Source of the DNA: Bacteroidales bacterium
Lineage (GTDB): Bacteria > Bacteroidota > Bacteroidia > Bacteroidales > UBA10428
DNA length: 64,000 nucleotides
Assembly: GCA_016931575.1 (NCBI GenBank)
Contig: JAFGEO010000045.1
Span: 103,449-167,448, forward strand
Reading direction: 5' to 3'
Below are positions 14,742 to 22,499 of this stretch, one piece after another; position 1 is the first letter of the stretch; the number at the start of each line of letters is the position of its first letter. Under the pieces are notes generated by a model, which had not been told where the DNA came from, did not search any database, and saw only the letters and a program-made list of their open reading frames with translations. The translations under genes were made by a program, and so were the position numbers.

Positions 14742-17700
14742 TTACTTAACCAGTTTAGTGCTATACTCATACTTGCCGTTCTGGTAGCGAAGGATATACG
14801 TACCACGGGTCATATCGGAAGTATTGATATTCGTTATTTCTCCTGTGAGTTCCTGCTGTAGAATAAGCCTACCCTGCATAGAATAGATCGAGATTACACC
14901 ACTTATGCTCTCGTCTATACACTTGATGGTAAGATTATTTCCAACGGGTACCGGATACACCTCAATCGGATTAGAACCATTGAAGCCGGGTACTGACCAC
15001 TCATCATAGGTTGTGAATGAGTATGGAGCAGTCCAGTTGCTTGTAATTGTGCCATCTGTGGCTGCTACTCTCCAGTAATAGGTCGTTAACAGGTTGAGCC
15101 CGTTAACAACTGCGCTGGTTCCGGTTTCTGTCCTGTCAACAAGAATGTCACTGGCAAAAGCGGGATCGGTTGAAACCTGCAGGTCATATCCGGTAGCTCC
15201 TGTGATGGCAGACCAGGTTAGCGTTAATTCGAGTTCCTGTTCTGTAACACCGGTTGCCGGAGTCAGCAGTGCCGGTACTCCCAGAGCTACCTGCTCACCA
15301 ACAAGTCCTTCGAACCATTGAAGCCCCCCTGAGGTTGCAGCCCAGATATTTCCTTCGATATCATCCACAAGGCAGTTCACCTCGTTGCTCAGCAGACCTT
15401 CGGTAGTAGTGTAACTCATCATTCCACCATCGGGGAGAAGAATAGAAATACCGGATGGCGTTCCGAACCAGACGTTTCCGGAACGGTCAGTCAGGATGGT
15501 ATTGATCCTGTTATCTGCAAGGCCTCCCTCGGTGTTATGAAGTATCCATTGCGACTTGGCATCGGTATCCGGATGGAAATAGGCTCCTACTTTGGTACCG
15601 TACCACTGTGTTATTCCGTCAACTTCAACGGCCGTAATGCTGTCAGAGTCTATTGCAGACCATGGGCTTCCATAGGTAGAAGCACCTGTGAAACCATCAA
15701 CGGGATCATAGGACATTCTTGCTATTCCCTTGCCCAGGGTACCAAAAAGTGCCATGGTATCTTCTTCAATAATACCTACCTCTGTGAGCTTGTAATCAGC
15801 AAAGTTATAGCTGTCTCCCATGGCATCGGCTGTAGAGCTAACGTAATTCCATGAACTTCCTCTGTATACGTTGATAGCAGAATCTGTAGCTACCCAGCGG
15901 TTATGACTTGGATCTACGGCTACAGAAGATACTTTTCGTCCCAGCATATTGGAATTCTCCGGTGTATACGTAGTGGCAGAGGTTACGCCGTCAATATCGG
16001 AATACCCGGCTACAGAAAGTCCACCGTCAGTGGCAATCCAAATCTCCCTGCCATAGTTGGTACGCTCATATTCAATATCATTCACATTCACATTCAGAAG
16101 GATCGTATCGTAATGTTTCCATCCGGCATCAGTAAGGCGAGAGAGTCCTGCATCCGTACCGATCCAGATCGTCATCGCCGAGTCAACCAGCACGGTATTC
16201 ACCTGGTTACTTGGAAGCTCGCTGTTCTCGGCCGTGATGGCAGAGCCATAGGTCTTGGGCCATAACTTGATCAGTTCGATACCTTCATCTGAACCCAGGT
16301 TTCGGCTATAAAGCATATCCGAGGCATTATTCCAGTGTTCGTGAACTCCGAGGCTTGAAATGATTGAACCATCATTCTCAGGGTCATATTCGATTCCCTC
16401 GGGCCAGTTAGCTGAATCTGCAGCCTGATGCAGGTAATCATCCACTGCACCATAGTGAGGAAAGTCATCCACACCATTGCTGCCATCAAATTCATAATAA
16501 AGAATATCAAAGCCAACCGATTCGATGGCTACAGGGTCCTGTGAGATAAGAATGGAGGAGGACCAGTCTTCGTTCCAGGGAGGTTGATGGAATTTTCTGG
16601 GCTTCGCGATCTCCATCTCAGAACTGTAAAGGGCATCCATAATATAGATCAGGTTTTTCTTACCCAACAGCTCATGACCCAGCAGGTCAACCTGTACCCG
16701 GTACATTCCATAATCGTTTCTGAGGGGGTCATCACCCATGGATACCAGACCACCATGCAGGTGTTTGGCATCTGAACGGGTCTGCGAGCCAAAATGATTT
16801 TTGGCGAACATGGTCACTCCGGCATGGATATGTCCCTTCATGGTTGGAATATTGATCATGTACTCCATTTCCTCAAAAATGCTGTACAGATTATCGGTCT
16901 GGATCGGATCTCCGGTCAGTGCGCTCGACCAGTCACCTTCACGAAGTACTGTTCCACGATCGGAGTAGTCAATAACAGCAGTGCCACTGGCAGTAACCTG
17001 TTCACGTCCAAGAGAGCTATAGCTAACATCAAGGTAGTGTACATCCGGAAATTCAGCATGCCACTTATCATAGTCAGACTTATAAAGGTGCTTCATAGGA
17101 TCTCCGATATAAATATCAGATTGTGCCACACCCACCTCATTCACCAGGTGACGTAATACCGCAGTGACGACGTGAGGGGATGTTTCGGAAATGGCATAAT
17201 TACCATTATCAATCCTTGACAGGTCCGTGGTGGAATAATTACCTCCCCAGCTGCTGGTACGGTTCACTTTAAGGAAAATAATTTCTCCTGCAGCATACCC
17301 TACATCACCTTTTCCGCGTTCCTGGTTATGCGATCTGAAAATAGCATCCCAGGATGCTGCCAGGGTGGACTCACCGGTTAAGCGCATGACCACATCGTCC
17401 AGCATGTCATCCACGACATCCTGATCCGTGTTTGCATCCATATAATAACCATCCCCGAAGTTGTTGGTACAGCTGGCATTGGTTGCATCCGGATTGTAGG
17501 CCCAGACCACCCTGCCAGGAAAAATACCTTTTGCTTCACCCATAGGAAGGTTCGCCCCTTCAAGAGCAGGTCCTGCAGCTACGGATGTAAAATCGCTCTT
17601 CATCAAAGACATAGTTGAAAATGCCATGGCTGCAATTAAGGATAACACAGCCAGCGGAATATGCTTTGCTTTCAGATGAAATTGAAACTTCCTGATTGAA

Positions 17701-17930
17701 AAGACAGCTGCAGCCATGGATAGTAAATATACCACAAATGCAGATGCCCATGGAGTTGCAGCCCTCATACAGGGGTAGGTTGCACGACTGGGTTTTGGAA
17801 TAACCCGAATCAGGAACCATACGGTCGAAACAACTCCCAACAGGATGAAAATGACTTTTGACGGAATACGAAGCCTTTTAAGAGCTTCAACCGTCCAGGT
17901 AAATCGATTTGAATCGGTTCTTTCTCTCAT
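14742..17930 (-). CDS. DUF362 / two-component-type beta-propeller / FN3 / T9SS-sorting fusion
   Basis: 1062 residues. The N-terminus has about three hydrophobic helices (about 22-42, 58-78, 90-108) with the conserved-looking phrase PSRATYPCMRAATPWAS between the first two. A DUF362-type domain follows (about 120-490: VGVAQSDIYIGDPMKHLY, IPTMKGHIHAGVTMFAKNHF). Next are regulator-propeller repeats (about 575-890; ANTVLVDSAMTIWIGTDAGL-like repeats such as NRINTILTDRSGNVWFGTPS), then a fibronectin-III-like domain (about 900-985, LTPATGVTEQELELTLTWS). The last 75 residues form a T9SS type A sorting domain (IEVYPVPVGNNLTIK to the end). Function unknown; a surface or secreted protein is implied by the sorting domain, but the multi-helix N-terminus is hard to reconcile with export. 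Confidence 0.85.
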   Translation of the reverse strand: MRERTDSNRFTWTVEALKRLRIPSKVIFILLGVVSTVWFLIRVIPKPSRATYPCMRAATPWASAFVVYLLSMAAAVFSIRKFQFHLKAKHIPLAVLSLIAAMAFSTMSLMKSDFTSVAAGPALEGANLPMGEAKGIFPGRVVWAYNPDATNASCTNNFGDGYYMDANTDQDVVDDMLDDVVMRLTGESTLAASWDAIFRSHNQERGKGDVGYAAGEIIFLKVNRTSSWGGNYSTTDLSRIDNGNYAISETSPHVVTAVLRHLVNEVGVAQSDIYIGDPMKHLYKSDYDKWHAEFPDVHYLDVSYSSLGREQVTASGTAVIDYSDRGTVLREGDWSSALTGDPIQTDNLYSIFEEMEYMINIPTMKGHIHAGVTMFAKNHFGSQTRSDAKHLHGGLVSMGDDPLRNDYGMYRVQVDLLGHELLGKKNLIYIMDALYSSEMEIAKPRKFHQPPWNEDWSSSILISQDPVAIESVGFDILYYEFDGSNGVDDFPHYGAVDDYLHQAADSANWPEGIEYDPENDGSIISSLGVHEHWNNASDMLYSRNLGSDEGIELIKLWPKTYGSAITAENSELPSNQVNTVLVDSAMTIWIGTDAGLSRLTDAGWKHYDTILLNVNVNDIEYERTNYGREIWIATDGGLSVAGYSDIDGVTSATTYTPENSNMLGRKVSSVAVDPSHNRWVATDSAINVYRGSSWNYVSSTADAMGDSYNFADYKLTEVGIIEEDTMALFGTLGKGIARMSYDPVDGFTGASTYGSPWSAIDSDSITAVEVDGITQWYGTKVGAYFHPDTDAKSQWILHNTEGGLADNRINTILTDRSGNVWFGTPSGISILLPDGGMMSYTTTEGLLSNEVNCLVDDIEGNIWAATSGGLQWFEGLVGEQVALGVPALLTPATGVTEQELELTLTWSAITGATGYDLQVSTDPAFASDILVDRTETGTSAVVNGLNLLTTYYWRVAATDGTITSNWTAPYSFTTYDEWSVPGFNGSNPIEVYPVPVGNNLTIKCIDESISGVISIYSMQGRLILQQELTGEITNINTSDMTRGTYILRYQNGKYEYSTKLVK

Positions 17931-18047
17931 GTTTGGAATAATTTTTAGTTGTGTAAAATCTGAGTTTAATATAGAATAGCAGCGCTATTTCAGGTCTTTA
18001 AAATATCGTTAATATAAATACATAGTACGCAATCAGTCACAATCGGG

Positions 18048-18063
18048 TTTCTAAATTTAGAAA
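18048..18063. repeat. 16-bp perfect palindrome in an intergenic region
   Basis: TTTCTAAATTTAGAAA lies between the DUF362-fusion start and the DUF4924 stop. It could be an operator or chance AT-rich symmetry. Confidence 0.3.
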
Positions 18064-18149
18064 AGTTCTGCGAATCAGTACAATATTTTTGTTAAATTAA
18101 ACTTATTTAGTCTGATTCTAAGAAGTTACAGCATGAAAAAGAAGACCGA

Positions 18150-18680
18150 TTAACGACCTTCCGCCTTCATAAACCAGGCTCCCAGAAGTCCAAGCAGATT
18201 GCTGAAGGTCTGCATCGCTTCCCGGGTTTCCTGCGTTACGGTTTTCTTCTGTAAGCGCAGAAGAAGCAATGCATACAATGCAAGAAGACAGGTATAGATC
18301 TCATTCCGGGTATCGCTACCCAGCTTCTTTTGGAATTCCAGAATATTGGGCCGGGCAAACATATACTGCTCCCGGTATTTTTCATCAGTAGTTTCTCTCA
18401 ATAGCTTCTGATGCAGTGCATTAAGAGTATCAATCAGGGATAATAGTTCGGAAAGATGACCGGTTTCCGTAATCTTTTCCTCATGCATGGATACAATGAG
18501 ATTGGCATACCAGTTTCTGACTTCTTCAGCAAGTCCTTCAGAAAGTCTGAACTGTGAAATCACTCTTTCTTCAATGATTTTCATATCGAATTTACAGGCC
18601 CTGATGGTATCCTCAACCTGGAACATGTATAAGAGGTATTCGACAATGTTCTGGTTTCGTTTTGCCCTGGCAATAATCAT
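18150..18680 (-). CDS. DUF4924 family protein
   Basis: 176-residue, all-helical cytoplasmic protein. The N-terminal phrase NIVEYLLYMFQVEDTIRACK and the following FDMKIIEERVIS match the Bacteroidota-specific DUF4924 family as I know it. No catalytic motif is visible and the function is unknown. It is followed by no near gene on its strand; its start lies 59 bases from the stop of the S4-domain gene, which is upstream and on the same strand. Confidence 0.8.
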   Translation of the reverse strand: MIIARAKRNQNIVEYLLYMFQVEDTIRACKFDMKIIEERVISQFRLSEGLAEEVRNWYANLIVSMHEEKITETGHLSELLSLIDTLNALHQKLLRETTDEKYREQYMFARPNILEFQKKLGSDTRNEIYTCLLALYALLLLRLQKKTVTQETREAMQTFSNLLGLLGAWFMKAEGR

Positions 18681-18739
18681 AGCTGCTGTTCTTTAATTCA
18701 TTTTCTTTTCTCCGGTCCGGATTACCGGGCCTGCACATC

Positions 18740-19111
18740 TCAATCCTCTCTCAGGTCATCAAGTTGCCTTCTTTCTTTCTTGGTAGGTCTCCCCGTTCCC
18801 CGCTGCCTTTTCGAGAAGACCACTTCCTGCACCCTGAGTTTTCCCAGTTCCTCCAATGAAGTATTATCCTCCAGGTAGTCCGGAACCATTTTGGCAGACA
18901 TCCTCTTTTCCGAAAGCTGTTTCACCACATAGGAGTAGATTACCGGCATTTTACGAACGGTAATGTTATCGCCCACCACGATATCCCTTGAAGGTTTCAC
19001 CGGCTGCGAATTAACAAATACCCTCCCATTGCGGCATGCATCGCTTGCCATCGAACGGGTCTTGTAAATCCTGACCGCCCATAACCACTTATCCAGACGT
19101 ACTTTCTCCAT
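18740..19111 (-). CDS. hslR: S4-domain RNA-binding protein, Hsp15-like
   Basis: 123 residues. The start MEKVRLDKWLWAVRIYKTRS is preferred over further-upstream codons because it begins exactly at the S4 domain. The S4 fold covers residues 3-65 (RLDKWLW, ASDACRNGRVFVNSQPVKPS). A basic tail follows (FSKRQRGTGRPTKKERRQ). Hsp15 binds stalled large ribosomal subunits carrying peptidyl-tRNA and helps recycle them. Upstream of, and in line with, DUF4924. Confidence 0.88.
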   Translation of the reverse strand: MEKVRLDKWLWAVRIYKTRSMASDACRNGRVFVNSQPVKPSRDIVVGDNITVRKMPVIYSYVVKQLSEKRMSAKMVPDYLEDNTSLEELGKLRVQEVVFSKRQRGTGRPTKKERRQLDDLRED

Positions 19112-19376
19112 ACAAGCATACAAAGTAGGCAAAAAGACAGGGTTAATGCAAATTATTTGTGAAGGTTTCATGCTGTATGGCTGCATGTACATGGTTTTGT
19201 TTTATCAGGGGGACTGGACAGTGAATAGTAAGCTCAGATAAGCGGTTAACAGCTGTGAAGCCAAACATGAGTTTTGCCATGTTTCTTTCAAATTCTATTC
19301 TATACCTTGGTTCAAAGTTTCATTTGTTCAGCTCGGCTGAATAAGGTAAATTTAATTTAACAGATTTAGACAGGAT

Positions 19377-20714
19377 ATGGACTTGGAAAAAATTATGCAG
19401 CAGCTTGAACTTCGCAATCCTGGGGAAAATGAATACCTGCAGGCAGTTCACGAAGTTCTGGAATCTATCGTTGATGTTTACAACGAAAACCCACATTTTG
19501 AATCATATGGCATTATCGAACGCTTAATTGAACCCGACAGGGTGGTTAGTTTTAAGGTTCCATGGGTGGATGACGAGGGACAGATCCATGTAAACCGGGG
19601 ATACAGGGTTCAGTTTAACAATGCTATCGGACCCTATAAGGGGGGACTCCGTTTCCACCCGAGTGTTAACCTGAGCATCCTTAAATTTTTAGGGTTCGAA
19701 CAGATCTTTAAGAATGCCCTGACCACGCTTCCCATGGGGGGCGGTAAAGGGGGATCCGACTTCCAGCCAAAAGGTAAATCAACCATGGAGATCATGAGGT
19801 TTTGCCAATCCTATATGCTTGAACTTTGGCGGCTGATCGGATCTGAAACCGACGTACCCGCGGGTGATATCGGTGTAGGCGCAAGAGAGATCGGCTACCT
19901 CTTCGGCATGTATAAGAAACTTACCAATGAATATCGCGGGATCCTTACCGGTAAGGGCCTAAACTGGGGTGGAAGCCTGATACGGCCCGAGGCTACCGGT
20001 TTCGGAGCAGTCTACATGGTTAAGGAGATGCTGGCAACCAGAAACGAAAAACCGGATGGAAAAATCGTTACCGTATCAGGATTTGGCAATGTCGCCTGGG
20101 GAGCAGTAACAAAACTTAACCAGCTTGGAGCCAAAGTAGTCACTATCTCAGGCCCTGACGGATATATCTATGATGAAAGCGGCATTAAAGGCGAAAAAAT
20201 CGACTACCTCCTTGAACTCAGAGCAAGTAACGAGGATATCGTCCAGCCTTATGCCGATGAATTTCCGGAAGCTCAATTCATTGCCGGAAAGCATCCCTGG
20301 GAGGTGCCCTGTGATATCGCTATGCCCTGCGCAACGCAAAATGAACTGAACGCCGAAGATGCCCATAAGCTGACCGGGAACGGCTGTATTTGTGTCTGTG
20401 AAGGAGCTAACATGCCCTGCACCCCCGAAGCCATTGAAATCCTTCAGGGAAACCAACTGTTGTATTGCCCCGGAAAGGCCGCCAACGCAGGAGGCGTTGC
20501 CACCTCAGGACTTGAAATGACCCAGAATGCCATGAAACTACGCTGGCCCAGGGAGGAAGTAGACCTTAGGCTTCACCAGATCATGGAGTCTATTCATGCA
20601 TCCTGTGTTCAGTATGGGACCCGGCCGGATGGCTATGTAGACTATGTCAAAGGGGCCAATATTGCCGGTTTCCTGAAGGTAGCAAATGCGATGGTTGACC
20701 AGGGAGTGATATGA
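19377..20714 (+). CDS. gdhA: Glutamate dehydrogenase (NADP-type)
   Basis: 445 residues, the normal length of hexameric bacterial GDH that converts 2-oxoglutarate and ammonia to glutamate. Landmarks: the substrate-site loop KGGLRFHPSVN, the catalytic lysine in GGGKGGSDFQPKGKS, GDIGVGAREIGYLFGMYK, the dinucleotide motif VSGFGNVAWGA and the C-terminal VDYVKGANIAGFLKVANAM. A second, broken copy of the last 66 codons is present about 5.5 kb downstream (26173-26373). The upstream spacer is 265 bases; I saw no confident promoter there. Confidence 0.96.
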   Translation: MDLEKIMQQLELRNPGENEYLQAVHEVLESIVDVYNENPHFESYGIIERLIEPDRVVSFKVPWVDDEGQIHVNRGYRVQFNNAIGPYKGGLRFHPSVNLSILKFLGFEQIFKNALTTLPMGGGKGGSDFQPKGKSTMEIMRFCQSYMLELWRLIGSETDVPAGDIGVGAREIGYLFGMYKKLTNEYRGILTGKGLNWGGSLIRPEATGFGAVYMVKEMLATRNEKPDGKIVTVSGFGNVAWGAVTKLNQLGAKVVTISGPDGYIYDESGIKGEKIDYLLELRASNEDIVQPYADEFPEAQFIAGKHPWEVPCDIAMPCATQNELNAEDAHKLTGNGCICVCEGANMPCTPEAIEILQGNQLLYCPGKAANAGGVATSGLEMTQNAMKLRWPREEVDLRLHQIMESIHASCVQYGTRPDGYVDYVKGANIAGFLKVANAMVDQGVI

Positions 20715-20771
20715 CAGAGTGAGAGTGAGTGACGGCCGGGAGTGATGTGGAACCAGCTTGTTTGGAGTTTG

Positions 20772-21563
20772 TCAGTATTCATCCTTATAGGCAATGAAAA
20801 TTTTTTGTGTTTCTATAGCTTCCTTAATACTAGCTGGTAAAAGGCTGAAAGTAATTGCATCACTACCATAGTCATAATCTTTGGAATTTAGATCTACACC
20901 TTCATATAACACTGATTCCCGTCCCCGGTATTGAGGTTTTACCCCAACGATCTCAGTATCTTTGAATTGAAAAATGAAGTGCTGTTCAGTCCAAAGACTA
21001 TCAAACGAACATATTTTTATCACTTTATTAAATGAATAACAATCAAATAGTGTGACTTCATAATAATCAATCATTTTCTTTTTGCTTAACAACCATGCCG
21101 TGGTTTCATCAACCCATTGCAGATTAGGAGTGACATCGACTTCCAACACCGAGTCAATTTCAATGGATATGTAATCACGTTTAGCAATCTTTCTTCCAAC
21201 TGCATAGGGAATTTTATTGCAATAATTAACCGAATCAGCAACCAGTATTGAATCTTCTGATGCAGAAGTATTGTTTGAAATGAATCCATCAAAATAAAGA
21301 AGACTATCCTTTTTATCAGAATAGTAGTTTACAGGACTGGGGGAATCATCGGCCCCGCTGGAATAATGTAGGTAGTAAGTATGTCTTTCTCCCTGGACAT
21401 CAATGGCGATAAGCCTTACGATATATTCCCTGCTCACAATGTCTGCTTTTAGTGCAGTAGGGATGAGTAATAAACTAGCTGAGGCGATAATACAAAATCG
21501 TTTAATTCCCCTTTGAAGGATTGAACCAGTATAAAAAATTGGGTTGAAGTGTTTTTCTTTCAT
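20772..21563 (-). CDS. Exported protein of unknown function
   Basis: 263 residues. After an N-terminal hydrophilic stretch there is a hydrophobic signal-like run (FCIIASASLLLIPTALKA, about residues 22-39), then a beta-rich soluble part with many Tyr and Asp residues (YVVEVTLFDCYSFNKVIKI-like strands). No family recognised. It lies 52 bases downstream of another exported unknown gene on the same strand and is probably cotranscribed with it. The codon use is more AT-rich than in the neighbouring gdhA gene. Confidence 0.6.
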   Translation of the reverse strand: MKEKHFNPIFYTGSILQRGIKRFCIIASASLLLIPTALKADIVSREYIVRLIAIDVQGERHTYYLHYSSGADDSPSPVNYYSDKKDSLLYFDGFISNNTSASEDSILVADSVNYCNKIPYAVGRKIAKRDYISIEIDSVLEVDVTPNLQWVDETTAWLLSKKKMIDYYEVTLFDCYSFNKVIKICSFDSLWTEQHFIFQFKDTEIVGVKPQYRGRESVLYEGVDLNSKDYDYGSDAITFSLLPASIKEAIETQKIFIAYKDEY

Positions 21564-21615
21564 TTTATGCTTCTTTCTGTTTTATGCATGCTGACGCTGT
21601 TAAAATATAAGCAGA

Positions 21616-22308
21616 TTAATCCCCTTCATTCTCTTTTTTGGGCAACGTAATTTTGCCTGATGACACTAAAAGCTGATAGATCCTTTCATCAAACCTTGGA
21701 TCGATACCAAACTGATAATCTGCCACCTCTATTCCAAAACGGGTAGTCATGCGGGGAACCTTACGCTGAACCCACAGGTTGACCATGACCAGGTCGCACC
21801 CGTTCGAAGTCCACAGCGGCATGAACCAGAGTATGTAAACCGGCATCCCGTCAAGCTTCAGCACAGCGGGGATGCCAAAGCTCATGAGCGTGCTGTCACT
21901 GATCTCGGGCATACCATAATCGGGAACCAGTCCGGATTCAATCCTTTTATAGGCATCCGGATCCAGGTAATAGACCTGTTGTTGCCAATCAACCGAATCA
22001 ATGTCCGACAGGGTAATCAGGGCTTCATCCCGAACCTGTTCTGAAAAGATATCAAAGCAGCAGTCGCAGCCAGCCAGCGTATCCTCCCGGATGCAGTGCC
22101 GCATAAACTCTTCATTATCCGGATATTCACGGTCTTCCGGAGCTGTATTCCCCCACCGCTTTTCACATATCAGCCTGTTCAGACTTTGAGGCAACACTCC
22201 GTCGACAATGTGAATTGACAAGGCATTTTCCTTCTTTGTTTGTGAGTAGGAAGGAAAAACAAAAAGGATAGAATGCGATAGTATTGCCAACAAAACCTGG
22301 AACCTCAT
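21616..22308 (-). CDS. Exported protein of unknown function
   Basis: 230 residues with a signal peptide (MRFQVLLAILSHSILFVFPS, cleavage near YSQ). A cysteine cluster (CIREDTLAGCDCCFDIF, about residues 72-88) is a notable feature and could form disulfides or bind metal. The rest is mixed alpha/beta with hydrophobic WFMPLW. No family recognised. Paired with the downstream exported gene (52-base gap). Confidence 0.6.
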   Translation of the reverse strand: MRFQVLLAILSHSILFVFPSYSQTKKENALSIHIVDGVLPQSLNRLICEKRWGNTAPEDREYPDNEEFMRHCIREDTLAGCDCCFDIFSEQVRDEALITLSDIDSVDWQQQVYYLDPDAYKRIESGLVPDYGMPEISDSTLMSFGIPAVLKLDGMPVYILWFMPLWTSNGCDLVMVNLWVQRKVPRMTTRFGIEVADYQFGIDPRFDERIYQLLVSSGKITLPKKENEGD

Positions 22309-22422
22309 CTAAGCAAATTTGATACTGGATGTAAAATTCTATATGCAAAGATTTTACAATTCTGTGAAAGCTCACTGCTTAAACCTGAAAAAAAATAAAC
22401 AGCCCTTTCTGTCTGAGGGGTT

Positions 22423-22465
22423 AAAAAAAAGCCGGCAGACAAAATATTTGTTCTTGTCTGCCGGC
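22423..22465 (-). terminator. Intrinsic terminator of the beta-barrel receptor gene
   Basis: A 12-bp stem pairs GCCGGCAGACAA (22431-22442) with TTGTCTGCCGGC (22454-22465). Read on the minus strand the hairpin is followed by eight T residues (plus-strand A-run 22423-22430). It lies just past the receptor gene's stop at 22500. Confidence 0.9.
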
Positions 22466-22499
22466 GATTTATATGGAAAATTATCACAAAACCTGAAGT

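Noticed and set aside
19273..19310. Promoter before gdhA
   Set aside because: TTTG at 19273-19276 and TACCTTGG at 19303-19310 look like promoter boxes, but the spacer is 26 bases, longer than the usual 19-21.
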